Source: Methyloglobulus sp. (GTDB lineage: Bacteria; Pseudomonadota; Gammaproteobacteria; Methylococcales; Methylomonadaceae). From it: a DNA stretch of 52,655 nt. The DNA lies in the NCBI GenBank assembly GCA_013141505.1, contig JABFQX010000001.1, positions 1-52,655 of the forward strand, given 5' to 3'. A program made the translations under genes and the position numbers. Below are positions 44,024 to 52,655 of this stretch, one piece after another (the stretch's first letter is position 1; each line of letters starts with the position of its first letter). The notes under the pieces are model-generated. The model had not been told where the DNA came from and ran no database searches. It saw only the letters and a list, made by a program, of their open reading frames with translations.

Positions 44024-45319
44024 ATGAAGACTCTTTATTTGATTTTTATTTTAGTGCTTGCATCTGGCTGCTCTGAAGATGCCAAGTTATCTGTACTTTA
44101 CGGTTATGGCCTTAAGCCGAAATTACCCGAACCGACTGAGTCTTTTATACCAACTATACAAGTAGCATCGGCTGTGGGATGGCCAGAAGGTAAAAAACCC
44201 ACCCCAGCTCCGGGTATAAAAATAGTCCGACTGGCAGATAATTTAGACCATCCACGTTGGTTATATGTGTTGCCCAATAATGACCTATTGGTTGCGGAAA
44301 CCGATGCGCCGCCATCTCAAGAAAGTGGCGGAATAAAAAATTGGTTAATGGGGATTTATATGCAACAAGCGGGTTCACACAAGCCCAGCGCCAACCGCAT
44401 TACCCTACTACGAGATGCGGACAATGATGGAATCGCAGAAATAAAATCGACCTTTCTTGAAAATTTAAATTCACCGTTTGGCATAGCATTAATTAACAAT
44501 GAGCTTTTTATTGCCAACGCCGATAACATAGTGCGTTATCCGTATGAGAAGGGAGTTCTTAAGATCACTGGCCAGGGAACAAAACTGATTGATTTACCCT
44601 CCGGCATTAACCACCATTGGACTAAAAATATCATTGCCAGCGAAGATGGTAAACGGGTATATGTCTCTGTAGGTTCCAATAGCAATATCGCTGAGAACGG
44701 CATGGATAAAGAGGTTGGGAGGGCGGCCATTTGGGAGGTTGACATCGATACCGGAAAAGCAAAAATTTTCGCCCAGGGCTTACGGAATCCTAACGGCATG
44801 GCATGGACTGACCAAGGGAAAACCTTATGGGCAGTTGTCAATGAACGTGATGAGATGGGCCATGATCTGGTGCCTGACTATTTGACCTCAGTTAAAAAAG
44901 ATGGTTTTTATGGTTGGCCATACAGTTATTTTGGCGCGAACGTTGACATCAGAGTACAACCGCAACGGCCCGACTTGGTGAAGAAAGCAATTATTGCCGA
45001 CTATGCGCTAGGCTCACATACTGCATCTTTGGGCTTGGTCATTACAGAAAAAAATGGATTGCCAAAACAATTTCAAAACGGCGCATTTATCGGCCAGCAT
45101 GGTTCATGGAACCGCATACCTTTCAGTGGTTACAAAGTCATTTTTGTTCCCTTTAACAATGGCAGTCCCAGTGGCATGCCTATCGATATATTAACGGGGT
45201 TTTTAAGTGATAGAGATGAGGCCTATGGCCGACCTGTGGGGGTAACTATCGACAAAAGAGGCACATTGTTTGTTGCCGATGATGTGGGCAATACTGTTTG
45301 GGGTCTCACCTCAAATTGA
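44024..45319 (+). CDS. PQQ-dependent sugar dehydrogenase-like lipoprotein (sorbosone dehydrogenase family)
   Basis: A 431-residue lipoprotein (lipobox LASGC, Cys16; ATG 44024 preceded by AGGATT). The mature part is a six-bladed beta-propeller of the glucose/sorbosone dehydrogenase type: GIKIVRLADNLDHPRWLYVLPNNDLLVAET, NSPFGIALINNELFIANADNIVRYPY, HHWTKNIIASEDGKRVYVSVGSNSN, GLRNPNGMAWTDQGKTLWAVVNERDEMG, HTASLGLVITEK and GSWNRIPFSGYKV. These enzymes oxidise sugars or aldehydes with PQQ in the periplasm. The actual substrate is unknown. It follows the haem protein by about 60 bp. Confidence 0.85.
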   Translation: MKTLYLIFILVLASGCSEDAKLSVLYGYGLKPKLPEPTESFIPTIQVASAVGWPEGKKPTPAPGIKIVRLADNLDHPRWLYVLPNNDLLVAETDAPPSQESGGIKNWLMGIYMQQAGSHKPSANRITLLRDADNDGIAEIKSTFLENLNSPFGIALINNELFIANADNIVRYPYEKGVLKITGQGTKLIDLPSGINHHWTKNIIASEDGKRVYVSVGSNSNIAENGMDKEVGRAAIWEVDIDTGKAKIFAQGLRNPNGMAWTDQGKTLWAVVNERDEMGHDLVPDYLTSVKKDGFYGWPYSYFGANVDIRVQPQRPDLVKKAIIADYALGSHTASLGLVITEKNGLPKQFQNGAFIGQHGSWNRIPFSGYKVIFVPFNNGSPSGMPIDILTGFLSDRDEAYGRPVGVTIDKRGTLFVADDVGNTVWGLTSN

Positions 45320-45352
45320 ATAATAATTGATAAAATAAATTAGGAGAAGAAA

Positions 45353-46039
45353 TTGGATACGCAAATTATATTAGACAGTTTACTGAAATCCGGTAAAGAG
45401 TTGTACGAAAAAGGGAAGACACTGGCAGAAGAAAGGCTAAATATTCCTGATGATACCGAAAAAAGGGACGCCATGTTGTCCGGTGCAGGTAAAGGGGCGC
45501 TGGCAGCGGGGGCAATGGCTGTATTGCTAGGCACTAGTGCAGGCCGCAAGCTAACCGGCGCTTCATTAAAATTAGGCAGTTTAGCCGCTATTGGTGGTGT
45601 AGCTTACAAGGCCTATCAAGACTGGCAAAGTAAATCAGGCCAAACAAGCATAGCTGCTGATAAGCCGATAACTGAATTATCGGATAATGATTTGGACAAT
45701 CGCAGTAAACAATTGTTACGCGCAATGATTGCAGCGGCAAAAATAGATGGCCATATCGATGACAAGGAAAAGGCCATTTTACTTGAACAAGTTTCGAAAA
45801 TGAATCTTCATAATGACGCCAGTGCGTTTATAGCAGAAGAGCTCAAAAAAGACGTCAATGTTACGGAAATAGCATCTGGGGTTGATTCAGGTACCGCGGC
45901 GGCAGAAATTTATCTCTTATCCCGGCTAGTTATCAATGTTGATGACGATAAAGAGCGTCAATATTTGTCCCAGCTTGCATCAGCCCTTGCCCTTTCGCCC
46001 GATTTAGTTGCCAGTTTAGATAAGCAAACCTCGGCTTAA
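45353..46039 (+). CDS. DUF533/TerB-like (YebE family) inner-membrane protein
   Basis: A 228-residue protein. TTG 45353 is used as start because TAGGAG stands 7 bp upstream and no ATG is near. The first half has a basic amphipathic N-terminus and a Gly/Ala-rich membrane segment (GAGKGALAAGAMAVLLGTSAGRKLTGASLKLGSLAAIGGVAY). The second half is a TerB-like helical domain with LLRAMIAAAKIDGHIDDKEKAILLEQ (acidic metal site) and YLLSRLVINVDDDKERQYLSQLASALALS. Related YebE is Rcs/envelope-stress regulated in enterobacteria. Confidence 0.85.
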   Translation: MDTQIILDSLLKSGKELYEKGKTLAEERLNIPDDTEKRDAMLSGAGKGALAAGAMAVLLGTSAGRKLTGASLKLGSLAAIGGVAYKAYQDWQSKSGQTSIAADKPITELSDNDLDNRSKQLLRAMIAAAKIDGHIDDKEKAILLEQVSKMNLHNDASAFIAEELKKDVNVTEIASGVDSGTAAAEIYLLSRLVINVDDDKERQYLSQLASALALSPDLVASLDKQTSA

Positions 46040-46299
46040 AATAACTCTTTCGTAAATAACCGTAATTTCTTAATTACAGTTTTCTGCAGCGTATTCGTTT
46101 TTATATTTAGCGGTAGTAAAGATAATGACGGTTTATATGGGCTACTAATGAATATTAGGCTTAAATTTTCTGCCAATTCCAATCCTTACCCTGTCATTTT
46201 CAAAAATTATAAATAGGGACTGATATTGCTAAATCAGTGTATACGCAGAAACCCTTGCATGTGTAGCGAAATTTTTTAGTTCCCAGAAGCGATTATGCC

Positions 46300-46375
46300 G
46301 AATGATTCCATGAAGCGCTGTTTGCGGAGTGGAATTGCAAAGTTTTACGATATCGCGTCGAGTCATTGCGCAGCA
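46300..46375 (-). repeat. diverged dispersed repeat, copy B
   Basis: Reverse strand contains ATGACTCGACGCGATATC and GCAATTCCACT, matching copy A at 28380-28425 in order and spacing with several mismatches. Confidence 0.4.
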
Positions 46376-46860
46376 AAAATTACGCCCTTTTCCGAGTGTA
46401 AAACGAGTATAGCAGGAGGGCTGTGGCAGCGCTGCCATAAGCGGTCACGTTAAGTTCTTACTGCTTGCTTGGGATGGGATGCCCAAAACAAGCTTTCGCA
46501 AAAATAGCGAATTACTTATTTGCCACAGGATTTTTAATTTAAAAAATACATGGTAATTTACTTACCACAGGTTATCGAATTCAAACTTTAGATGAATTCC
46601 ACTAAAAAGCAATAAAATATATTTCTTAGTAAGCAATTTATATTTTTCGGGTGATATATACCCGCCTTTAACTGCAACTTGTATATAGCCATGAAAAAAT
46701 ATTGATCTGACAAAGTAGAAGCGAAAAGCCAATATCCCCTAGTTGAAAATCTTTGCAAAAAACTAAATAAAATATGTAATTTTTACCGTATTTGAGACTT
46801 TTTTTAGGGATTCTTTCCAAGAAAAATTATATCTAATTGAATTATAAAGAAATATAAAAG

Positions 46861-46878
46861 TTGGCTCGGTTAATGCTC
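46861..46878 (+). promoter_or_regulatory. sigma-54 promoter element (-24/-12)
   Basis: TTGGCTCGGTTAATGCTC: GG at 46863-46864 and GC at 46875-46876, 10 bases apart. It shares TTGGCTCG and ATGCT with the element at 41723. It lies about 45 bp before the peptidase start at 46924. Confidence 0.7.
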
Positions 46879-46923
46879 AATAAAAAAGAAAAAAGAAAAA
46901 TCTTATTTAAAGGAGCAATAATC

Positions 46924-47550
46924 ATGAATATATATAAATATCTAGCAATTGGAATTGTGACGTCAGTATTGGCTGCTTGCGGTTATAATAAAATTGACAC
47001 CAACCTTTTAATGGACTCAACAAATTTACAGCCAATTCGTTTGCCATGGATTATAGAAAATAAATCAAACAAAGGTATTGCCGCCAAAAATTTAGAATGG
47101 CCAATTATTTCGCCTGAACTTAACATTCTTTTTGACAATACGAAACAGCAATTAAATCTGAAAGGTCAATTAACAATGGCTGAATTGTTGAGCAAATTTG
47201 AGGTTAAAGAAAACGTCAAACTCAAAGGGCTTGATTTAAAAATGTATCCAGTCTTTAGTAAAGCTCTGACTGTATGGCAAAAATATGGCAAAAATATAGT
47301 AATCACTTCGGCGTTGGAGGGCAAACATTGCAAAAATAGCCGCCATTATGCAGGCCTTGCCCTTGATCTTAGGAGCCGGGACATAGAAAAAAAGTATCGG
47401 GTCAATATTATGCAGGATTTAAGTAATGCTTTGGGTGATGATTTTTTAGTTTTACTCGAGCATGACCATTTTCATGTCGAGTTTGATCCCGTTGCAACTG
47501 ATAACTATACAAACCAATTTTTAGTAAGTCAGAGAAATAGTTATAACTAA
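46924..47550 (+). CDS. M15-type peptidase-like lipoprotein
   Basis: A 208-residue lipoprotein: signal with lipobox LAAC (Cys19), ATG 46924 preceded by AAAGGAG. The C-terminal half carries the zinc site of M15 peptidases: KNSRHYAGLALDLR with His141 and Asp148 (SxHxxGxAxD type) and LLEHDHFHVEFD with His182/His184. M15 enzymes are D,D- or L,D-carboxypeptidases that trim peptidoglycan stem peptides. Membrane-anchored in the periplasm. Together with RlpA it suggests that the sigma-54 group remodels the cell wall. Confidence 0.82.
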   Translation: MNIYKYLAIGIVTSVLAACGYNKIDTNLLMDSTNLQPIRLPWIIENKSNKGIAAKNLEWPIISPELNILFDNTKQQLNLKGQLTMAELLSKFEVKENVKLKGLDLKMYPVFSKALTVWQKYGKNIVITSALEGKHCKNSRHYAGLALDLRSRDIEKKYRVNIMQDLSNALGDDFLVLLEHDHFHVEFDPVATDNYTNQFLVSQRNSYN

Positions 47551-48559
47551 TAAATGTCTTTAATTTGTTATCCCTGAAAAAGCGGACGGTTAAAAAGAAG
47601 CTTTTTTCTTAGGCGGAATACAAAAGATTGCCAGCTCTATAGGTTTCTAGTAAACGCTTTAATATTCTCCAAAGCCAAGGTCAAAAATCCTCAACTGCCG
47701 GAGTATCAAACGGATATTGTGGTCTGCACCGCATAGGATGGCATGCATGGCATCGCCCAATTTGCCCTTCATGTAATTGCGGCTCAATAAGCTGTCTCTG
47801 AGTATCAGTTATTGACGATAAATAATACTGCAGTTTGCAACTGCCAACGCCCGGTATTAGCCGGACATAGATTTTCGTTTATCCGAGGATATTAAGATCA
47901 TGACAATCTGCATCACGCCCTGAGCCAGTCCGTCAACATAACCCCCATAATTTTACTAGTACCGAAACTTGCCGGTTCGCCGGTATCCGCCAGCGTTAAA
48001 TTTGTGAGGATTGTTGCTGTGGGTTTATGGGCAACAGCAAACCACGACATGGATATACTCATATCTCTCCGAAATTTATTGTTTTGGGTGTATTTGGAGT
48101 GTTAATGCCAAGATTATTTTTTTGTGAGCCTATTCGGCAATAATAGCTTTCAGGAGTTTTAATAGGAAGCCAAGTTCAACCCTGTTAGGCAGTGCAAGGG
48201 TTGGACTCATAATCAATCCTTTCGTACAAATCCTCTAAATTATTTACCGCCATCGATATCTCAATACCAAGTATAGTCCTGTCTGAATCACTGTTATCCT
48301 TTCTTCTTACTCATTATCAAATAGAGTTGGCGTATTCTCTGACCACTTCAGAGTGCGTTGAAAGATGAGGTTGTTGAAGGTCTGCTTTGATCGTTCTGAT
48401 GGTCAGCTTTGATGTTGAGCGATTGTCGGGTCATGGCCGAGCCCAGACGACTGGAAAACCAAAAATACCACACCCGCCACTGTCTGCACTTTCATTTTGA
48501 TGGATGAACATCGCCCTTGAAAATCTGGATTGTGGCGACTGCCCCAGCCCCAGGCAAAC
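47551..48559. other. 1-kb region with transposase debris, no intact gene
   Basis: Contains an inverted repeat AAAAAG-AAG-CTTTTT near 47594-47608 (possible terminator), an IS5-type remnant (47659-47787) and further unassigned sequence. I see no intact ORF above about 60 codons that looks coding. Confidence 0.5.
47659..47787 (-). pseudogene. IS5-family transposase C-terminal remnant
   Basis: The minus strand reads LLSRNYMKGKLGDAMHAILCG then ADHNIRLILRQLRIF and a stop. This is the characteristic C-terminus of IS5-family transposases (RNYLKG..GDA.NA.LCGAGHNIR.IL). The preceding catalytic region is scrambled or missing, so only a fragment of about 43 codons remains. It marks an old insertion. Confidence 0.75.
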
Positions 48560-49399
48560 TCATCCGTTTTTCAGCAGGTGCTTGCGCATCCTGAGATAAA
48601 ACTCCTCCATCACTTCAATAAATGAGGCGGGTTTCTGCCAAAATGCCGGGAAATCACCGCCCTTTTTAATGAGCACGCCTGGTATGGCCGCCGCTTGGCT
48701 AGGTGCCATATTTTTAGGTAAGGGGTGCTGCCCCTGCCAAAAGCCTTTAAGGCTAATTTCCTGTGGGAGCCCTATGGTTACGGGACGGGTGTAAAAACTG
48801 TCCACCGCCAACAGTCCTTGTGTTGCGTTGGTTTTGGCCTCACTGAGCACCCTGCCTAAAGGTGACAACGCCAATTCCTGCATCAGTTTTTCAGGTGCCA
48901 GCCCGCGCATCTCAAACAACAGGAAGGGGTCATAGTCCAATAATTCTGCCAGGCGGTAGCAAACGCCGGCAATATGCTTGCACGGGACTTCATAATCCGG
49001 GCAATTGCAGTCCACCTTAAAATCCCTGTAATCATTTGGCAGCAAATGCACACCGGCGTCCGCAAAGACGGTTTCAATGTTTTCCGGGATTTCATTGAGC
49101 AACAACCGGGCGATAAAACTGGCCCGTAGCGTGAGTTGCCGGATAACTTTTTGCCACTGCGGTTCAGTAAGGTGCGCCATTCGCACGCTGACCTTATACG
49201 TGGGCTCCTTATAAACGCCATAATAGGGGTTGGTGTTGCCGCGCAGCTTAGCCTCGACCCTGCCCTTCTGTAAAGCCCATTGCTTGATGCGGTTGTCGGT
49301 GGCGTAGGCACGGCCACGCTGTAAGCGGCCACTGTCGGTAAAATCTTCCAGGGCTCCTATAAAGCGCTGCCCCCACCAGGTTTTTGCAAGTTTTCCCAT
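48560..49399 (-). CDS. SWIM zinc-finger protein
   Basis: A 279-residue protein. The SWIM finger VDCNCPDYEVPCKHIAGVCYRLAEL has Cys131, Cys133, Cys140 and His142. The N-terminus (GKLAKTWWGQRFIGALEDFTDSGRLQRGRAYA) is the standard beginning of SWIM proteins coupled to SNF2 helicases. SWIM domains bind DNA or proteins. Its ATG comes 3 bp after the stop of the helicase gene, so the two are a co-transcribed pair likely to act together on DNA. Confidence 0.9.
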   Translation of the reverse strand: MGKLAKTWWGQRFIGALEDFTDSGRLQRGRAYATDNRIKQWALQKGRVEAKLRGNTNPYYGVYKEPTYKVSVRMAHLTEPQWQKVIRQLTLRASFIARLLLNEIPENIETVFADAGVHLLPNDYRDFKVDCNCPDYEVPCKHIAGVCYRLAELLDYDPFLLFEMRGLAPEKLMQELALSPLGRVLSEAKTNATQGLLAVDSFYTRPVTIGLPQEISLKGFWQGQHPLPKNMAPSQAAAIPGVLIKKGGDFPAFWQKPASFIEVMEEFYLRMRKHLLKNG

Positions 49400-49402
49400 G
49401 CC

Positions 49403-52400
49403 TTAATCCTCCATCGTGCTGTGCTTGTTGAGGGCTATCAGTTCCTTGAAGGCCTGGTTGTCGAGTTTGGTCAGCCAGCTTTCGTCATTGCCGACTATGT
49501 TGTCGGCCATTTTTTGCTTGTCGCTGATCATTTGGTCGATGCGTTCCTCCAGCGTTCCCAGGGTGACAAACTTATGCACGAAGACTTTCTTTTTTTGGCC
49601 GATCCGGAAGGCACGGTCGGTGGCCTGGTTTTCGACGGCAGGGTTCCACCAGCGGTCAAAATGGAAGACATGGTTGGCCGCCGTCAAGGTGATGCCCACG
49701 CCTCCCGCCTTGAGCGACAGGATGAACACGCCAGGCCCTGATTCCGGGCCTTGAAAATCACCGATCATTTGTTCGCGTTTATTGCGTGGTGTGCCACCGT
49801 GGAGGTAATGGGTCTTGTAATGCTTTGTTTTTGACAGGTAGCGCTCCAACTGTTCGCCTATCTCAGTGAACTGGGTAAACACCAACACGCTGTCGCCCTG
49901 CCCCATCGCCTCTTCGAGCATGTCGCTGATGCGTTCCAGCTTATGCGACCGTTCCGGGCTAAAGGCACTGCCGTCTTGAAGGAACTGCATCGGATGGTTG
50001 CAGATTTGCTTCAGCTTCATCAGGGTAGACAACATCAAGCCCTGGCGTTGGATACCGTCTGCCGCTTCCAGCTGCGCCACCACATCTTTTACCACCACTT
50101 CGTACAAGGAAGCCTGTTCTTTACTGAGGTTGCAATAAACCTTATTGTCTATTTTATCCGGCAAGTCCTTGATGATATTTTTGTCTGTTTTTAGGCGCCG
50201 CAGGATAAACGGTTGGATCAGTTTTTTTAAGGTTGCCGACTGGATGGGGTCATTGTCGCGCTGTATGGGCAATTCGTAGGTTTTGCGGAAATGCGGCTGT
50301 TTGCCGAGATAACCGGGATTCAGGAAATTAAAGATCGACCATAAGTCCATCAAGCGGTTTTCGACCGGCGTGCCGGTCAAGGCCAGGCGGGAATCGGCAG
50401 TGAGCTTTAGGATGGCCTTGGTTTGAGCGGCGGCCGGGTTTTTGATGTTTTGCGCCTCGTCAAGCACGATGCGCCGCCAGTTCAATGCACCCAGCATTTT
50501 GCTGTCCTTGCGGGCGAGCGTGTAAGAAGTGACCAGCAAGTCATGTTGCAAACAAAGCTGTTTGAAGGCATCGGCATCCTGTTCACGGCCACTGCCGTGA
50601 TGGACCAGGGAGGTCAGGTGCGGGGCAAACTTCTCAATTTCCTTTTGCCAGTTGCCGATGACGGACGTGGGCGCGATCAGGAGCGTTGGGGCAGGCTTGC
50701 CCTCCTCGCGCTCTAGCACCAACAGGCTGATCACCTGCATGGTTTTGCCCAAGCCCATGTCGTCGGCCAAACAACCGTTAAGGCCCAAGTTTTCCAGGTA
50801 ACGCAACCAGGACACCCCGCGTTTTTGGTACTCCCTCAATTCAGCATTGAGCTTTCCAGGATTGGCGATGGGTTCCAGTTGGCTGTTGTCGGACAGTTTC
50901 GCCAGCATCTGCGCCAGGCTACCGTGGACATCCAGCTCAAAACCGCCTTCTTCTTCGGCCAGTATTTTCAGCAACTCCTGCACGGTCATGTCAGGCGCGG
51001 TTTCATTTTGCTGCATAAAGGCCAGCATTTCCTGCATCTTGTCGCGGTCCAGTTCCATCCACTGGCCCCGGAAATGCACCAATGGTGCCTTGCTGTCCAC
51101 CAGTTGTTGCCATTCTTCAGGGCTTAACGGTTCATCGCCAATGGCCAGTTCATAGCGGTAATCGGTCACTGCTTCCAGGGAGAAATACGATTCGGCATTG
51201 GCCGATTTAGACGGCCGTTTCCCGCCCGCCCGCAAGCGTATTTTTGCCCGGCGCCGGCCTTTGGGGGTCAACCACGCCGGGATGGTGACCTTAAAGCCGG
51301 CATCTTCCAATATCCAGGCGCTTTCTTTCAGGAAACCGAAGGCCTCATCCAAATCCAGCTGGACGCTGTCCGGCTCGCTGCCTTCCATGCCTTGCCATAG
51401 CTTGGGATAAATGCGCGCGGCCTGTGCCAGGTTGACCAAGACCTGCTGGTCCAACGATTGGCCGGATAGTTGCTGAAACACGCCCTGGAAGTTGCCTTTA
51501 TCAGCCCAATAATCCGCCAGGCCCACCTTAAGCGAAGGGTCCTTGTGCGAGGACAGGAAGAACACCAAGCGCCATTGGTCAACCGTTTCCGCATCGGCTT
51601 CAAGCAATTGAAGCCCCAGTTGCAAGGTGCTTTGCGCACCGTCAACGGTCAGGTTTTGTTGCCATTGCAGCCAGTGCTTAAACCCTGCCGGGAGCTGATG
51701 GGCGCTTAGGATTGGCGAAGGCGTTTGTTTATGCAACAGGATGGTTTCTAATAGGTCATCCTGGACGCGTTTGGTAAATACCTGCGGCAGTTCCCCCACG
51801 GCTTCGGTGAGCAACTCATGGACAGCCACTTCGGCAAAATGCCGCAGCAGCGATTCGGGTTGGTAGTGTTGGCTGCAAGCCAGCGGCATTTGGGTGACGG
51901 CTGACTGGATCAACTGTTCGTAGCTGCCGGACACCAACTGCCAGCGGCGGAACAGTTCGATACTGCCCGCAGCTTGCCTGGCCACCAGCAGGGGAAGGTA
52001 CTGGTCTTTGGCCAGCATATGCCTTAAGGTTTGGCTAAAGTAATACCAGAACAAGAAATCACTGCCGATACGGCTATTTTCAACCTGGTAACAGCACAAA
52101 AAGTGGATGTCGTTGATCGTTTTTAAGGGCTTTGCCAACGGATAGGCAGTGACCTGCCAGTTTTGCAGCGTCACTGCCCCATTGACATCAACAGCTTGTA
52201 GCTCAGGGGAAGGAAGAGGCTTTCCCTCTAATGTTGGCAAAGATAGTGACAGGCGTGCGTCCTGTCCTGCAACAAGGGGCCTGACCGCGAGCCCGTCCCT
52301 TAAAAAGTCGAGGCACGCCTTTTCTGTCAAATGCCCAGGATGGTCTGACTCGGTTTTTGGGGGCTGGGGATCGTCCGTTTCCACCCAAAGGTAAAAACCG

Positions 52401-52459
52401 CCCGATTGGATGAAGCCATCTGTGCCGTTGGGTATCCAGGTACCGTGTATGATATTCAT
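49403..52459 (-). CDS. SNF2-family DEAD/DEAH-box helicase
   Basis: A 1018-residue SNF2/Rad54-like ATPase. The N-terminal third is an extended region with an SNF2-associated bacterial domain (residues about 420-540). The motor has motif I LADDMGLGKTMQVISLL (about 565-581), motif Ia LLIAPTSVIGNWQKEIEKFAP, motif II LDEAQNIKN, LTGTPVENRLMDLWSIFNFL, and lobe two with LHGGTPRNKREQMI, LSLKAGGVGITLTAANHVFHFDRWWNPAVENQATDRAFRIGQ. It is presumed to translocate on double-stranded DNA and remodel protein-DNA complexes, perhaps in repair or transcription recycling. Partner gene: the SWIM protein directly downstream. Confidence 0.93.
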   Translation of the reverse strand: MNIIHGTWIPNGTDGFIQSGGFYLWVETDDPQPPKTESDHPGHLTEKACLDFLRDGLAVRPLVAGQDARLSLSLPTLEGKPLPSPELQAVDVNGAVTLQNWQVTAYPLAKPLKTINDIHFLCCYQVENSRIGSDFLFWYYFSQTLRHMLAKDQYLPLLVARQAAGSIELFRRWQLVSGSYEQLIQSAVTQMPLACSQHYQPESLLRHFAEVAVHELLTEAVGELPQVFTKRVQDDLLETILLHKQTPSPILSAHQLPAGFKHWLQWQQNLTVDGAQSTLQLGLQLLEADAETVDQWRLVFFLSSHKDPSLKVGLADYWADKGNFQGVFQQLSGQSLDQQVLVNLAQAARIYPKLWQGMEGSEPDSVQLDLDEAFGFLKESAWILEDAGFKVTIPAWLTPKGRRRAKIRLRAGGKRPSKSANAESYFSLEAVTDYRYELAIGDEPLSPEEWQQLVDSKAPLVHFRGQWMELDRDKMQEMLAFMQQNETAPDMTVQELLKILAEEEGGFELDVHGSLAQMLAKLSDNSQLEPIANPGKLNAELREYQKRGVSWLRYLENLGLNGCLADDMGLGKTMQVISLLVLEREEGKPAPTLLIAPTSVIGNWQKEIEKFAPHLTSLVHHGSGREQDADAFKQLCLQHDLLVTSYTLARKDSKMLGALNWRRIVLDEAQNIKNPAAAQTKAILKLTADSRLALTGTPVENRLMDLWSIFNFLNPGYLGKQPHFRKTYELPIQRDNDPIQSATLKKLIQPFILRRLKTDKNIIKDLPDKIDNKVYCNLSKEQASLYEVVVKDVVAQLEAADGIQRQGLMLSTLMKLKQICNHPMQFLQDGSAFSPERSHKLERISDMLEEAMGQGDSVLVFTQFTEIGEQLERYLSKTKHYKTHYLHGGTPRNKREQMIGDFQGPESGPGVFILSLKAGGVGITLTAANHVFHFDRWWNPAVENQATDRAFRIGQKKKVFVHKFVTLGTLEERIDQMISDKQKMADNIVGNDESWLTKLDNQAFKELIALNKHSTMED

Positions 52460-52498
52460 AATTACCGTGGCGGTGGGGACTGTTGCTTATGCTTTGGG

Positions 52499-52655
52499 TT
52501 AGGCTACTTCCCTTATTTGCCGTTCAAGGTTTATTTTCATGTTGGCCACCGAAAGCTCCAGTAAGCGGTCTTCCACCTTGTAGCTCTCTTTCTCCTTGAA
52601 CCAAGGCAGCACTTTGGCCAAATGCCAAATTGTAGTGCTGCCCTCATGGATGGGG
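52499..52655 (-). CDS. 3' end of an unidentified gene
   Basis: The last 52 codons of a minus-strand gene running off the right edge. It reads IHEGSTTIWHLAKVLPWFKE, then KESYKVEDRLLELSVANMKI and NLERQIREVA. Helical and charged; I do not recognise a family. It ends about 40 bp upstream of the helicase start and could be in the same transcription unit. Confidence 0.6.
   Translation of the reverse strand, partial: PIHEGSTTIWHLAKVLPWFKEKESYKVEDRLLELSVANMKINLERQIREVA

Larger units (their letters stand above)
46040..46923. other. 880-bp gene-free, AT-rich region with repeat copy B
   Basis: No supported gene. 46300-46375 holds an inverted copy of the dispersed repeat at 28380. The segment 46540-46860 is very AT-rich. 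At the right end are a TTCTT-N3-AAGAA palindrome (46811-46823) and the sigma-54 element at 46861. A short minus-strand frame at 46229-46438 is not convincing. Confidence 0.45.

Noticed and set aside
46229-46438. Minus-strand frame of 69 codons
   Set aside because: Lies on the dispersed repeat and has no start signal or domain; likely non-coding.
47588-47612. Sigma-54-like GG-N10-GC in CGGTTAAAAAGAAGC
   Set aside because: Part of an AAAAAG/CTTTTT hairpin after the peptidase gene and not upstream of any gene; -24 box poor.

Overview
The window reads as chromosomal DNA of a Gram-negative gammaproteobacterium. A methanotroph-like (Methylococcales-type) host is my inference from the combination of pyruvate phosphate dikinase, a Csp-type copper-storage gene, a GI-type conjugative module and many small envelope-stress genes. 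No single marker proves the taxon. I saw no rRNA, tRNA or CRISPR array.

Layout. (1) 1-5450 is a patchwork: the 3' end of a PepSY membrane protein, an ISL3-family transposase, a DUF2971 gene followed 8 bp later by a site with all the hallmarks of an integron attC, a DUF1772 membrane protein, and an intact IS1-family element (4348-5144) with an 8-bp target duplication and a -1 frameshift site. (2) 5450-21833 is a GC-richer block carrying the contiguous core of a GI-type (MPF-G, PFL_47xx/TIGR0374x-0375x) type IV secretion system from RAQPRD to TraG. It is followed by two minus-strand genes (a membrane protein and a Uma2 nuclease-fold protein), a hairpin-rich gap that may be an origin, a MobH relaxase and a PIN/RHH toxin-antitoxin pair. 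Coupling protein, integrase, pilin and maintenance genes are not in the window, so this is either part of a larger element or a remnant. (3) 22126-28630 holds a frameshifted trxC, ppdK, a secreted phospholipase C/P1-nuclease-like protein and a DUF1207 outer-membrane protein. (4) 28631-35719 is a minus-strand stress block: metallopeptidase, coiled-coil protein, GH13 branching-type enzyme, catalase, MgtC, a copper-storage gene broken by an in-frame TAA, and a set of small envelope/stress proteins. (5) 36181-41361 is a minus-strand signalling block: a short LOV photoreceptor, an NtrC-type sigma-54 activator, a receiver-histidine kinase, a single-domain receiver and a CHASE3 histidine kinase. (6) 41789-47550 on the plus strand has an RlpA lipoprotein, GlsB-type membrane protein, small membrane protein, catalase-like haem protein, PQQ-type sugar dehydrogenase, DUF533/TerB protein and an M15-type peptidase lipoprotein. 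(7) 47659-52655 has an IS5-type transposase remnant, then a SWIM/SNF2 helicase pair and the end of a further gene.

The most interesting functional thread is that three separate stress/envelope transcription units (35719 leftward, 41789 rightward, 46924 rightward) are each preceded by a good match to a sigma-54 -24/-12 promoter, and the window encodes an NtrC-type activator next to sensor kinases. This suggests a local sigma-54 envelope/stress regulon. Other points worth checking are the nonsense-interrupted copper-storage gene, the short LOV protein and the lone attC cassette.
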